From Streptococcaceae bacterium AM104-57 (GTDB taxonomy: Bacteria; Bacillota; Bacilli; Lactobacillales; Streptococcaceae), in contig JAQDPW010000001.1 of the NCBI GenBank assembly GCA_027659245.1, positions 1 to 64,000 on the forward strand: 64,000 nucleotides of DNA. The letters are read 5' to 3'. Positions 17,771 through 27,361 of the stretch are shown here, one piece after another (position 1 is the first letter of the stretch; each line of letters opens with the position of its first letter). The notes below the pieces were generated by a model. It made no database searches and was not told where the DNA came from. It was given only the letters and a program-made list of their open reading frames with translations. Made by a program: the position numbers and the translations under genes.

Positions 17771-18895
17771 TTGAGAAGTAAAAGAAAGCTTGTGAAGTAT
17801 TTGAATAAATTAATTGATATACCTGATGTTGAAAAAAAGATTCAATTGAAAAAATCGTTATCTAGAGAGATGAGAGTAATGAAGGAGGACTTAAAGCCAA
17901 GAAAGTGTTTACTTTGTGATAAAGATACTACAAGTTTTTGCAACTCTCACACCATTCCACAGTTATCGTTAAAAAATATTTCTGATTCTGGCATGTTGAC
18001 TCAAGCTGGTTATTTAATAGGGAGTGATCTGTCAGATAATGATAAGGGAGTGAGCAATTCGGGAACGATACAAATTATCTGTCGTAAATGCGATTCATTT
18101 TATTTTCAGGAATATGAAAATGAAATGAATCTTACGTCTTATCCTAGCGATAAAATGTTGTCACAAATTGCATTGAAAAATTTCCTTTTAGAACTAGTTA
18201 GAAGGAGGGAGGAAAAATATTATTTTGAAAAATCAATGTCTGATAATACAATCAAGAAGGCTTTATACTTAAGAATACCTGAGATTTCTAATAAAACATT
18301 AGAGAACACATCTCAAAAAATAAAAGATCTTCATAATTCTTTTGATTATGATATTGAAGATTTTCAAAATGAAATTTTACTCCATAAAACTGCTATTGAA
18401 GACAATCTTAAAGGAGCATATCAAATTATTTTTCATGAGGTGCTCCCCTATAAGACACCGATAGCGTTTCAAGGCTCATTAACGTTGATTAGAGATATGT
18501 ATGAATATCCAGTGAATGATACGAGTAACCATTCAAAAAATAATCGTATTCAGAAGTTGCATCTAGCAATATTACCATTAAAAGAAAAGACGATGGTGCT
18601 AGCTTTTTATCATAAAAGGGATTGGAAATATAGATCTCTAAAAAGTCAGTTTAATAGTAGCGATCGATTGAAGAAACTGGATTTTCTTAATTATTTAATA
18701 TTTGCTTACACTGAAAACTATTACTTTAGCCCGACAATTAAAGAAAAAATTAGAACAAATGAGAAGCTTGTGCTACTTAGTCAAGAACTTTTCGGTGAAC
18801 CTAATTTGGGTCAGTGTGTAGGAGTTGATAGTTATAAAAGAGTCGAGCCAGATGAAATTCCTAATTTTCTTTTAGAAGAGTGGGCTATAATGTAA
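17771..18895 (+). CDS. HNH-like zinc-binding protein of unknown function
   Basis: A 374-residue AT-rich gene set between purL and purF. The N-terminal third has CLLCD (C46, C49), C57, the SHTIP motif with H60, and CRKCD (C104, C107): a C-x2-C...SH...C-x2-C pattern like HNH-type nuclease zinc sites, but I do not see a complete catalytic HNH. The remainder is helical and basic with no recognised domain. Start is a weak TTG; GTG 17792 is an alternative. Codon use differs from the purine genes, pointing to transfer. A defence role is only an inference from the position. Confidence 0.6.
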   Translation: MRSKRKLVKYLNKLIDIPDVEKKIQLKKSLSREMRVMKEDLKPRKCLLCDKDTTSFCNSHTIPQLSLKNISDSGMLTQAGYLIGSDLSDNDKGVSNSGTIQIICRKCDSFYFQEYENEMNLTSYPSDKMLSQIALKNFLLELVRRREEKYYFEKSMSDNTIKKALYLRIPEISNKTLENTSQKIKDLHNSFDYDIEDFQNEILLHKTAIEDNLKGAYQIIFHEVLPYKTPIAFQGSLTLIRDMYEYPVNDTSNHSKNNRIQKLHLAILPLKEKTMVLAFYHKRDWKYRSLKSQFNSSDRLKKLDFLNYLIFAYTENYYFSPTIKEKIRTNEKLVLLSQELFGEPNLGQCVGVDSYKRVEPDEIPNFLLEEWAIM

Positions 18896-18913
18896 AAATA
18901 AAAGGTATATAAA

Positions 18914-20353
18914 ATGACATACGAAGTAAAATCTCTTAATGAAGAATGTGGTGTTTTTGGTATCTGGGGTCACCCAGACGCTGCCAAATTGACCTATTTT
19001 GGACTCCATAGTCTTCAGCACCGTGGTCAGGAGGGGGCAGGAATCCTCTCCAATGACCAAGGGAAATTGAAGCGTCATCGTGATATGGGGCTTTTATCAG
19101 AAGTCTTCAAAAATCCTGCGAATTTGGATAAATTGACAGGAACTGGAGCGATTGGGCACGTGCGTTATGCGACTGCGGGAGAAGCTTCTGTAGACAATAT
19201 CCAACCTTTCCTCTTCCGCTTTCACGACATGCAGTTTGGTTTGGCTCATAATGGGAATCTGACCAATGCAGAATCGCTCAAGCAAGAATTGGAACAAAGA
19301 GGAGCGATTTTCAGCTCAACCTCTGACTCTGAAATCTTGGCTCACCTTATTCGCCGTAGCCACAATCCAAACCTGATGGGTAAAATTAAGGAAGCCCTCA
19401 GTCTTGTTAAAGGTGGTTTTGCTTATCTCTTGATGTTTGAAGATAAGTTGATTGCAGCGCTTGACCCAAATGGCTTCCGTCCTCTGTCAATCGGGGAAAT
19501 GACGAATGGAGCAGTAGTGGTTTCATCTGAGACCTGTGCCTTTGAAGTAATCGGTGCTGAGTGGATTCGCGATGTGAAACCAGGTGAGATTGTCATTGTT
19601 GATGACAATGGCATCCAGTATGACAGCTATACAAACGATACTCAGCTGGCAATCTGTTCCATGGAGTATATCTATTTTGCCCGTCCTGACTCCAACATCC
19701 ACGGAGTCAATGTTCATACAGCTCGTAAGCGAATGGGAGCTCAACTGGCACGTGAGTTAAAGCATGAAGCAGATATTGTAGTTGGTGTGCCAAATTCCTC
19801 ACTCAGCGCAGCCATGGGCTTTGCCGAAGAATCAGGTCTGCCAAATGAAATGGGGCTTATCAAGAACCAATATACCCAACGAACCTTCATCCAGCCGACC
19901 CAAGAATTGCGCGAGCAAGGGGTTCGGATGAAATTGTCTGCCGTCTCTGGTGTCGTTAAAGGCAAGCGCGTGGTCATGATCGATGACTCGATTGTACGAG
20001 GCACAACATCTCGTCGTATCGTAAAATTGCTGAAAGAAGCAGGTGCTACAGAAGTTCATGTGGCGATTGCTAGCCCAGCTCTGGCTTATCCATGTTTCTA
20101 TGGAATTGATATTCAGAGTCGTGAGGAATTAATTGCGGCCAATCATACGGTTGAAGAAACCTGTCAAATTATTGGTGCAGATAGCCTGACTTATCTTTCT
20201 ATTGAGGGCTTAATTGACTCAATCGGTATTGAGACAGATGCACCAAATGGCGGTCTCTGTGTGGCTTACTTTGATGGGAAATATCCAACTCCTCTCTATG
20301 ACTATGAAGAAGAATATCGTAGAAGTTTAGAAGAAAAAACTTCATTCTATTAG
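18914..20353 (+). CDS. purF: Amidophosphoribosyltransferase
   Basis: Commits PRPP and glutamine to purine synthesis, giving 5-phosphoribosylamine. 479 residues. A short propeptide precedes the N-terminal nucleophile C12 (EECGVFGIWG) of the Ntn glutaminase domain; the C-terminal half has the PRPP motif VVMIDDSIVRGTTS. AAAGG ribosome site before ATG. Downstream enzymes follow after an inserted nuclease gene. Confidence 0.96.
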   Translation: MTYEVKSLNEECGVFGIWGHPDAAKLTYFGLHSLQHRGQEGAGILSNDQGKLKRHRDMGLLSEVFKNPANLDKLTGTGAIGHVRYATAGEASVDNIQPFLFRFHDMQFGLAHNGNLTNAESLKQELEQRGAIFSSTSDSEILAHLIRRSHNPNLMGKIKEALSLVKGGFAYLLMFEDKLIAALDPNGFRPLSIGEMTNGAVVVSSETCAFEVIGAEWIRDVKPGEIVIVDDNGIQYDSYTNDTQLAICSMEYIYFARPDSNIHGVNVHTARKRMGAQLARELKHEADIVVGVPNSSLSAAMGFAEESGLPNEMGLIKNQYTQRTFIQPTQELREQGVRMKLSAVSGVVKGKRVVMIDDSIVRGTTSRRIVKLLKEAGATEVHVAIASPALAYPCFYGIDIQSREELIAANHTVEETCQIIGADSLTYLSIEGLIDSIGIETDAPNGGLCVAYFDGKYPTPLYDYEEEYRRSLEEKTSFY

Positions 20354-20363
20354 AAAAGGGTTA

Positions 20364-21583
20364 GTGGTGAAAATAGAAAATAAAATTACTGAGTTTCTGC
20401 TGTACCTTGAAAAAAATTCGGAAAAAGATTTTTCAAGATGGTTAACGGGAGTTAATATTTTTGAAATTTTAGGGATAACTAGTGCTGAAATTCGTCATAG
20501 TCGAGTATTAGCTTGGTTGCTTGATCCCAGAGAAAGTCATAAATTGGAAGATAAGTTTTTCAAAAAAATATTGATGAAAGTGTTTGATAATAATCTATCT
20601 TTTGCAACAATTAAACCAACTGAAATAATATTGAAAGATTTCTCAAAAGCAGAAGTATATAGAGAAAGTAAAAATAATATTGATGTTCTGTATACAAATA
20701 AAGAACATCGAATAAATTTAATTATTGAAAATAAAACTTTCACCTCCGACCATGACAATCAGTTGAGAAAATATAGAAAATTTATTGAAAATTCTTATGT
20801 TGGTTATCGTAATATATATATATTTATCTGACACCAAATGGAGATGCACCGATAGATGCTGATGTTGAGGAAAGGCAATTTTGGAGTTTACTTTCATATC
20901 AAGATATTTCAGATATACTAGAAGAATTGTATGTGGATGAGATTGATAATGAGAAAGTTTCTTACATTCTTAAAGAGTACAATGATAATATTAGGAGAAA
21001 TATTTTGAATGATATAGAGTTGAAAGAGTTAAGTGCTGAAATTTATTTTAAATATAAAGAAGTTTTAGATCTTATTTTTGAAAACAGACCTGATACGCAG
21101 ATGCTTCGTGAAAAATTAGTCGGTGTTTTAAATTATCTAAATGAACAGGGAAATTTAATTTTCGATGAAAAATATTGTTCAAAAACTTTTTTACGTTTTA
21201 GAACAAGACGGTTAGATAATTTTATTGACAATGTTGTTAAAGAGGAAAATACAGAATGGTCTACTGGTTCAGCCTATTTTTATGAGATAACATATAGTAA
21301 TTTTCAGACAGATGTTTATTTATCAATATCTAAAAAAAATTTAACAGACATACAGTCTCGGCAATTTAAACTTTTGACATTTGACAGATATAGTAAATAT
21401 GGTTTTAATACTTCTAATAAATTTCTAAATTTTGATGCTTCAGATGAAAACTTGTTGTTATCTGAAGCAACTCAAACACTCATTGACTTTCTATTAGAAA
21501 ATCTTCAACAAATAGATGAATTTGAAAAGGTATTTATTGAAACTTGGAATGAAAAGGAAAAGGAAAAAACAAATGACAAATAA
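20364..21583 (+). pseudogene. PD-(D/E)XK nuclease family protein, frameshifted at an AT repeat
   Basis: Two adjoining frames form one gene. The first 155 residues contain the nuclease core D107 and ENK (122-124), as in the PDDEXK_4 family (PF14281), plus RHSRVLAWLLDP typical of that family. Reading stops at 20831 directly after an (AT)6 tract at 20812-20823; removing one AT unit continues the frame as YLTPNGDAPIDADVEERQFW and on to 21583. So it is either decayed or switched on and off by slippage. Starts at GTG 20364 or 20367, 10 bases after purF; its end overlaps purM by 11 bases. AT-rich, likely acquired. Confidence 0.75.
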
Positions 21584-22595
21584 AAATGCTTACGCAAAAT
21601 CTGGTGTGGATGTTGAAGCGGGTTATGAGGTTGTTGAACGGATTAAAAAGCACGTGGCTCGTACGGAGCGTGCAGGTGTCATGGGAGCTCTTGGTGGTTT
21701 TGGTGGTATGTTTGACCTTTCAAAAACAGGTGTCAAAGAGCCAGTTTTGATCTCAGGAACAGATGGTGTTGGTACTAAGCTGATGCTTGCTATCAAGTAT
21801 GACAAACACGATACCATCGGTCAAGACTGTGTGGCCATGTGTGTCAACGATATCATCGCTGCAGGAGCAGAGCCTCTTTACTTCTTGGACTATATCGCAA
21901 CTGGTAAAAATGAACCAGCTAAACTAGAACAAGTCGTTGCTGGTGTGGCCGAAGGTTGTGTGCAGGCAGGCGCTGCCCTCATCGGTGGGGAAACGGCTGA
22001 AATGCCGGGCATGTACGGCGAAGATGACTATGACTTGGCTGGTTTTGCGGTCGGTGTGGCTGAAAAATCTCAAATCATTGACGGTTCAAAAGTGGCAGAG
22101 GGAGATGTTCTTCTTGGACTTGCTTCAAGTGGGATTCACTCAAATGGTTACTCTCTCGTCCGTCGTGTCTTTGCGGACTACACAGGTGAGGAAATCTTGC
22201 CAGAATTGGAAGGCAAGCAACTCAAGGACGTTCTTCTTGAGCCAACTCGTATCTATGTCAAGGCTGTCTTGCCACTCATTAAAGAGGAATTGGTGAATGG
22301 TATTGCCCACATCACAGGTGGTGGTTTCATCGAAAATGTCCCACGGATGTTCTCAGATGACTTGGCTGCTGAAATTGACGAAAGCAAAGTGCCAGTCCTT
22401 CCAATTTTCAAAGCTCTTGAAAAATATGGCCAAATCAAACATGAAGAAATGTTTGAAATCTTCAACATGGGTATTGGTCTTATGCTTGCGGTTAAACCAG
22501 AAAATGTTGAACGTGTCAAAGAACTTCTTGACGAACCAGTTTATGAAATCGGTCGTATTGTGAAGAAGACAGATGCAAGTGTGGTGATTAAATAA
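21573..22595 (+). CDS. purM: Phosphoribosylformylglycinamidine cyclo-ligase (AIR synthetase)
   Basis: Closes FGAM to AIR with ATP. 340 residues; begins [20 protein letters not shown], with [13 protein letters not shown] and [14 protein letters not shown], the AIRS-family ATP motifs. The start at 21573 lies inside the end of the nuclease gene with AAAGGAAAAGG upstream. Stop and purN start overlap by one base. Confidence 0.96.
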   Translation: MTNKNAYAKSGVDVEAGYEVVERIKKHVARTERAGVMGALGGFGGMFDLSKTGVKEPVLISGTDGVGTKLMLAIKYDKHDTIGQDCVAMCVNDIIAAGAEPLYFLDYIATGKNEPAKLEQVVAGVAEGCVQAGAALIGGETAEMPGMYGEDDYDLAGFAVGVAEKSQIIDGSKVAEGDVLLGLASSGIHSNGYSLVRRVFADYTGEEILPELEGKQLKDVLLEPTRIYVKAVLPLIKEELVNGIAHITGGGFIENVPRMFSDDLAAEIDESKVPVLPIFKALEKYGQIKHEEMFEIFNMGIGLMLAVKPENVERVKELLDEPVYEIGRIVKKTDASVVIK

Positions 22596-23149
22596 TGGCT
22601 AAAAAAATTGCTGTTTTTACCTCTGGTAATGGCTCAAATTTTCAGGTGATTGCAGAACAATTTCCAGTAGAATTTGTCTTTTCAGATCACCGGGATGCCT
22701 ATGTCTTAGAACGTGCCGAAAAGCTAGGGGTTTTATCTTATGCCTTCGAACTCAAAGAGTTTGAGAATAAGGCAGACTATGAAGGAGACATCGTCGAACT
22801 TTTGGATGAACACAAGATTGACTTGGTTTGTCTAGCAGGCTACATGAAAATCGTTGGACCAACCTTATTGGCGGCTTATGAAGATCGAATCATCAACATT
22901 CATCCAGCCTACCTGCCCGAATTTCCAGGCGCTCATGGTATTGAGGATGCTTGGAATGCAGGCGTTGACCAGTCTGGCGTGACTATTCACTGGGTGGACT
23001 CTGGTGTTGATACCGGTAAGGTCATCAAACAAGTCCGTGTGCCAAGATTAGCTGATGATACGATTGACAGTTTTGAAGCTCGCATCCATGCCACCGAGTA
23101 TCAGCTCTATCCTCAAGTGTTGGAGAGTTTAGAGGTGGGTAGAAGATAA
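22595..23149 (+). CDS. purN: Phosphoribosylglycinamide formyltransferase
   Basis: Transfers formyl from 10-formyl-THF to GAR. 184 residues. N-terminal AVFTSGNGSNFQ binds the phosphate; NIHPAYLPEFPGAHGIEDA holds the catalytic N-H pair, and the HWVDSGVDTGKVI segment contributes the aspartate. Directly coupled to purM. Confidence 0.95.
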   Translation: MAKKIAVFTSGNGSNFQVIAEQFPVEFVFSDHRDAYVLERAEKLGVLSYAFELKEFENKADYEGDIVELLDEHKIDLVCLAGYMKIVGPTLLAAYEDRIINIHPAYLPEFPGAHGIEDAWNAGVDQSGVTIHWVDSGVDTGKVIKQVRVPRLADDTIDSFEARIHATEYQLYPQVLESLEVGRR

Positions 23150-23193
23150 GAAGTAAATCAAGTTTTGATTTTGCAATATTACTAGGAGAAAAA

Positions 23194-23658
23194 ATGATTG
23201 AGATAAAATTAGTAGATGAGAGCAGTTTTCAGGCAGTGCTGGATTTGAAAATATCTGAAGCTGATGAACGAGCACGTTTCGTGGCTCCAAATGTACGCTC
23301 TTTAGCTGACGCATGGCTCTACCGAGAGAATGGGGATGTGTTTCCAATGGCAATTTATTGGAATGAGCTTGTAGTTGGTTTTCTCCTGTTGGAAATAGAT
23401 AAGGATGAAGCGGAATACTTTATCTGGCGGATAATGATTGGCCAGCAGTACCAAGGAAGAGGTTATGGACGAAAAGCTGTGGAAGTTCTGATTAAAAAGG
23501 CTCAGATGGATAGCACTTGCAATCATATTATCGCAGATTATGTGGTTGGAAATGAAAAAATGAAGCACCTGTTGACTAGTTTGGGTTTTCAGGAAACAGG
23601 ATTTATAGAAGAAAATAACGAAGTCGCTATGCGCTTGGACCTAAAGAAAGAGGAATAG
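23194..23658 (+). CDS. GNAT acetyltransferase
   Basis: A 154-residue N-acetyltransferase. The acetyl-CoA loop is [14 protein letters not shown] (about 87-100), with a preceding beta strand FIWRIMIG and a C-terminal GFQETGF. Most like polyamine or small-molecule acetyltransferases; the substrate is not known. In S. pneumoniae I recall a vanZ-like gene at this junction, so it would be a replacement. AGGAGA ribosome site; ends two bases before purH, so co-transcribed with the purine genes. Confidence 0.8.
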   Translation: MIEIKLVDESSFQAVLDLKISEADERARFVAPNVRSLADAWLYRENGDVFPMAIYWNELVVGFLLLEIDKDEAEYFIWRIMIGQQYQGRGYGRKAVEVLIKKAQMDSTCNHIIADYVVGNEKMKHLLTSLGFQETGFIEENNEVAMRLDLKKEE

Positions 23659-23659
23659 A

Positions 23660-25207
23660 ATGACGAAAAAAGCCTTAATCAGCGTCTCAGACAAAGCGGG
23701 CATTGTTGAATTTGCCCAAGAACTCAAGAAACTTGGTTGGGATATCATCTCAACAGGTGGTACCAAAGTTGCCCTTGACAATGCTGGTGTTGATACCATT
23801 GCTATCGATGATGTGACTGGTTTTCCAGAAATGATGGACGGTCGTGTGAAGACCCTTCACCCAAATATCCACGGAGGGCTTCTTGCTCGTCGTGACTTGG
23901 ATAGCCACTTGGAAGCGGCTAAGGGCAACAATATCGAATTGATCGACCTTGTTGTGGTCAACCTCTATCCATTCAAGGAAACCATTCTTAAACCAGATGT
24001 GACCTACGCTAACGCGGTGGAGAACATCGATATTGGTGGTCCATCAATGCTTCGTTCGGCAGCGAAAAATCATGCCAGTGTTACAGTTGTGGTAGATCCT
24101 GCTGACTACGCTGTGGTTTTGGACGAATTGGCAGCAAACGGCGAAACAAGTTATGAAACTCGCCAACGTTTGGCGGCTAAGGTTTTCCGTCACACTGCGG
24201 CTTATGATGCCTTGATTGCAGAATATTTCACAGCTCAAGTCGGAGAAAGCAAGCCAGAAAAACTGACCTTGACTTATGACCTTAAACAAGCTATGCGTTA
24301 CGGTGAAAACCCTCAACAAGACGCAGACTTCTACCAAAAAGCCTTGCCAACAGACTACTCTATTGCATCTGCTAAACAGCTCAACGGTAAGGAATTATCC
24401 TTCAACAATATCCGTGACGCTGATGCAGCGATCCGCATCATCCGCGATTTCAAAGAACGTCCAACAGTTGTAGCTCTCAAACATATGAACCCATGTGGGA
24501 TTGGTCAAGCTGATGATATCGAGACTGCTTGGGACTACGCTTATGAGTCTGACCCAGTTTCTATCTTTGGTGGAATTGTCGTTCTCAACCGTGAGGTGGA
24601 TGCTACGACAGCTGAGAAGATGCACGGTGTTTTCCTTGAAATCATCATAGCACCGAGCTATACGGATGAGGCGCTAGCCATTTTGACCAACAAAAAGAAA
24701 AACTTGCGCATTCTTGCCTTGCCATTTGACGCACAAGATGCTAGTGAAGTGGAAGCAGAATATACAGGTGTTGTCGGTGGACTCCTCGTTCAAAACCAAG
24801 ACGTGATCAAAGAAAGCCCGGCTGACTGGCAAGTGGTGACCAAACGCCAGCCAACTGAGACAGAAGCGACTGCTCTTGAGTTTGCATGGAAAGCCATCAA
24901 GTATGTCAAATCAAATGGAATCATCGTGACTAATGATCACATGACACTTGGCGTTGGCCCTGGTCAAACCAACCGCGTGGCTTCCGTCCGCCTTGCCATT
25001 GACCAAGCTAAAGACCGTCTTGACGGTGCTGTCCTTGCTTCGGATGCCTTCTTCCCATTTGCGGATAACGTGGAAGAAATCGCCAAAGCAGGAATCAAGG
25101 CCATCATCCAGCCAGGAGGCTCAGTACGTGACCAAGAGTCTATTGAAGCTGCTGATAAATACGGCTTGACCATGGTTTTCACAGGTGTGAGACATTTTAG
25201 ACATTAA
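23660..25207 (+). CDS. purH: Bifunctional AICAR transformylase/IMP cyclohydrolase
   Basis: Catalyses the last two steps to IMP. 515 residues. N-terminal IMP cyclohydrolase domain ([32 protein letters not shown]), C-terminal transformylase with [11 protein letters not shown] and [12 protein letters not shown]. The last 90 bases are repeated 3.1 kb downstream, beyond the retron. Confidence 0.96.
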   Translation: MTKKALISVSDKAGIVEFAQELKKLGWDIISTGGTKVALDNAGVDTIAIDDVTGFPEMMDGRVKTLHPNIHGGLLARRDLDSHLEAAKGNNIELIDLVVVNLYPFKETILKPDVTYANAVENIDIGGPSMLRSAAKNHASVTVVVDPADYAVVLDELAANGETSYETRQRLAAKVFRHTAAYDALIAEYFTAQVGESKPEKLTLTYDLKQAMRYGENPQQDADFYQKALPTDYSIASAKQLNGKELSFNNIRDADAAIRIIRDFKERPTVVALKHMNPCGIGQADDIETAWDYAYESDPVSIFGGIVVLNREVDATTAEKMHGVFLEIIIAPSYTDEALAILTNKKKNLRILALPFDAQDASEVEAEYTGVVGGLLVQNQDVIKESPADWQVVTKRQPTETEATALEFAWKAIKYVKSNGIIVTNDHMTLGVGPGQTNRVASVRLAIDQAKDRLDGAVLASDAFFPFADNVEEIAKAGIKAIIQPGGSVRDQESIEAADKYGLTMVFTGVRHFRH

Positions 25208-25210
25208 GAA
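25118..25210 (+). repeat. Direct repeat, copy 1 (purH 3' end)
   Basis: 93 bases covering the last 30 codons and stop of purH. The second copy is at 28322-28413; they differ at three T/C positions. Together they bracket the unknown gene and the retron. Confidence 0.9.
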
Positions 25211-25219
25211 CTTACAAAG

Positions 25220-25242
25220 CATCCAAGGAATTGGATGTTTTT
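25220..25242 (+). terminator. Terminator after purH copy 1
   Basis: CATCCAA pairs with TTGGATG over a four-base loop, then TTTTT. It would stop purine-operon transcription before the inserted genes. Confidence 0.75.
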
Positions 25243-25256
25243 GTTTTATAAAATCA

Positions 25257-25285
25257 TTGAGCTGAAAAATTGGATTTGATATAAT
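25257..25285 (+). promoter_or_regulatory. Promoter of the inserted island
   Basis: TTGAGC at 25257-25262 and TATAAT at 25280-25285 with a 17-base spacer, just ahead of the gene at 25308. Confidence 0.6.
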
Positions 25286-25307
25286 ATAAAATAAAGAGGA
25301 GAATAAT

Positions 25308-26042
25308 ATGAATTTCATAAAAGATTTAGATTTTCTTTTAAATCAAGAAAAGGAAAAAGTTAAAACACGATTTGGAGACAACAGTATCGACAATGATTAC
25401 TTCAGTATAGATAGGAATTTAGAGGTTAGTCATGGAGATAAGGTTTATATGTTTTTAATTAGAAAGAATGAAAAAACTAGATTCTTGGTAAATGAAAATA
25501 ATGTACGAGTTTATTTAAGTGATTTTGATATTTTAGAATTGCTGATTGATAATGTTCAAAATTATGGTATTGAAATCATTGAGGAAATTATTATTTTTTT
25601 AAATGATAAAGTAAAAACACCATCAAGTGGAGAAAGATATAAGATTAAAATATCTGATGAATTTTCAACGGAAGAACATTATATAACTGGTATGAAATTA
25701 AAAGATGATGATGTCTACTTACGCAACAAGTTTGATCTTCAAAATTTTAGTTTAAATTCTCTCATAGTATTAATCAATTTAATACTTTCTAAGGATATAC
25801 TTTCAAAAGAGTTGGCAGAAGAGGCTCCAAGTTATTTAAAAAGAACAGCATATAAATACATAATAATATTAAAACTAGCGGTTTTTGAAGATAAAAAAGT
25901 AGAAGAAGCTCTGCGTAGTAGAGGGTTTTCTAATCCTAATAGCAAGAAGTTAAGATGGAAAAGTATTTTGCATTATAAAAATGAAGAAGGACAGAAATTT
26001 TTTAATAATATTGAAGAGATAGAAAAAATGCAAATTTTATGA
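25308..26042 (+). CDS. Hypothetical protein linked to the retron
   Basis: A 244-residue, AT-rich, charged soluble protein without recognised domains. The N-terminal half looks like beta strands (KVYMFLIRKNEKTRFLV, VRVYLSDFDILELLI) and the C-terminal half is helical and basic (SKKLRWKSIL). It has its own promoter and a GAGGAG ribosome site. It ends 12 bases before the retron RNA and sits inside the same purH-bounded insert, so it may be a companion gene or an independent defence gene. I cannot assign a function. Confidence 0.6.
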   Translation: MNFIKDLDFLLNQEKEKVKTRFGDNSIDNDYFSIDRNLEVSHGDKVYMFLIRKNEKTRFLVNENNVRVYLSDFDILELLIDNVQNYGIEIIEEIIIFLNDKVKTPSSGERYKIKISDEFSTEEHYITGMKLKDDDVYLRNKFDLQNFSLNSLIVLINLILSKDILSKELAEEAPSYLKRTAYKYIIILKLAVFEDKKVEEALRSRGFSNPNSKKLRWKSILHYKNEEGQKFFNNIEEIEKMQIL

Positions 26043-26048
26043 TACAAT
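26040..26048 (+). promoter_or_regulatory. Extended -10 promoter of the retron RNA
   Basis: TGATACAAT, an extended -10 box, ends six bases before the a1 repeat, so transcription would begin almost exactly at the expected 5' end of the msr RNA. Confidence 0.5.
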
Positions 26049-26053
26049 AAGGT

Positions 26054-26294
26054 AGAGCCCTAGAAAAATAACATATCATGTTATTTCCTTTGGTAGTTCC
26101 AAAGGTTGAGTATTTTAAATAGAGTAAAATTTGTTACTCGACTTCGTCGAGAATAGTAATTACTTACTATGAGGAAATTACGAAACGTCGCACTTAGAAC
26201 CTCTCGACTTACGGCGAACTCGCCGTAAGTCGTCGAGAACCTATGTTCTCCATTTCGTAACAAGTAAAGCTTCTACAAATTTTAGTAGGGCTCT
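26054..26294 (+). ncRNA. Retron msr-msd non-coding RNA
   Basis: About 241 bases flanked by the a1/a2 inverted repeat: AGAGCCCTA at 26054-26062 and TAGGGCTCT at 26286-26294. After a1 come two msr-type hairpins, AAATAACAT/ATGTTATTT (about 26065-26086) and CTTTGG/CCAAAG (about 26088-26105). The msd part is enclosed by TTGTTAC (26131-26137) and GTAACAA (26257-26263) and holds a short CTCGAC-TTC-GTCGAG hairpin and a long stem, CTCGACTTACGGCGA (26203-26217) with its complement at 26220-26237. This order, upstream of effector and reverse transcriptase, is that of a retron; the RNA primes and templates msDNA. Confidence 0.85.
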
Positions 26295-26311
26295 TTTTAT
26301 ATGGAGTAGTT

Positions 26312-27358
26312 ATGGGAAAGTATTGTTTCAATCTGGAATACAGTGGATCTTTTTATAAATTAATTTTTTTGTGTGGCTCCAAGTATGTTGGGTCTAATAA
26401 AAGTGATAAAAGAAATGTTTTGAGGAAGCATTTATTGGAAAAAAGTCCATTGTATAGACCTATAATTTTAGAAGATAATTTTATATTTTCGAAGAAAACA
26501 ACATTTCTTGCCTATGGCGATATATACATGAGAAATTTATATGATGTAGAATTTTTAGTCTCTCTTTTATCAGATGCTATTCTAATATTTCATGAAAGTA
26601 TTTCAACAGGTGCAGAAGCGGGTTTATTTTTAGGGGAGTATTCTAACAAACATAAAACCTGCTTAATAATCCCCAATAAAGAAGCTGTTGAAGAAGATAA
26701 ACTTGGCGCTTTTTTGAGACTTTCTTTCTTTAAAGGAGAAAACTCTGTCAAACAAATTACCTATTACCCGAGCATACAGAATAATATTACCTCTGTTAAT
26801 CTTCGGAATCTCCATACAAGTTTTGTGAATAATTCAGTAGGCGAAGTATTAAGTAAAAAAATATTGAACTTTATTGGGAATAAAAAAAAATCGTTGAGTG
26901 GACAGGGATTTTCACTTTATTGTTCAAAAGATAAAAGACAGTTAACTGCAAGAATTTCTTCAGAGAAAATATTGCTTTGTGTAGCAGCAATGATGTCAAA
27001 AGATTTTTTAGCTGAAAAATTATTTAATAAAAAGTTAACAATGCAAGAAGCTATAAATATTATTAAAGAAGAAATGGGAAAACTAATAATATGGACGTAT
27101 GAAGAACGATACTATTATAAGTTTGCAACTGTTCCTGAAGTTCATTTTGAAAATAAATTTGGAACAATCGAGAAGGTAATAGGAATGTCACTTTATTTGT
27201 TTAGTGCGGCAGAGTTTATTGAGATAAGAAAAGATGAAGGATATGAAGAAAATAGCGAAGTTGTTATAAAAAGAAAAAAAGATAACGGGAAATACTACTT
27301 TACTACATATTCTGAATTGGTTAAGCAGGTTGAGGAAGACAAGAATTGGAACGAATAA
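26312..27358 (+). CDS. Retron effector, nucleoside deoxyribosyltransferase-like
   Basis: A 348-residue protein between retron RNA and reverse transcriptase. The N-terminal half (about 14-125) resembles nucleoside deoxyribosyltransferase/N-glycosidase folds: KLIFLCGSKY at the start, then DAILIFHESISTGAEAGLF with acidic E95 and E102, and a following strand CLIIPNK. The C-terminal half is helical and mixed, perhaps a winged-helix part that binds msDNA. Similar effectors occur in retrons such as Ec86 and the St85 family, where they are thought to act as toxins held inactive by RT-msDNA; the exact subtype is not certain. TATGGAG ribosome site; three bases separate it from the RT gene. Confidence 0.7.
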   Translation: MGKYCFNLEYSGSFYKLIFLCGSKYVGSNKSDKRNVLRKHLLEKSPLYRPIILEDNFIFSKKTTFLAYGDIYMRNLYDVEFLVSLLSDAILIFHESISTGAEAGLFLGEYSNKHKTCLIIPNKEAVEEDKLGAFLRLSFFKGENSVKQITYYPSIQNNITSVNLRNLHTSFVNNSVGEVLSKKILNFIGNKKKSLSGQGFSLYCSKDKRQLTARISSEKILLCVAAMMSKDFLAEKLFNKKLTMQEAINIIKEEMGKLIIWTYEERYYYKFATVPEVHFENKFGTIEKVIGMSLYLFSAAEFIEIRKDEGYEENSEVVIKRKKDNGKYYFTTYSELVKQVEEDKNWNE

Positions 27359-27361
27359 AGA

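Noticed and set aside
26081..26263. 60-codon minus-strand reading frame
   Set aside because: It lies entirely within the retron RNA and is open because of the inverted repeats; no ribosome site.
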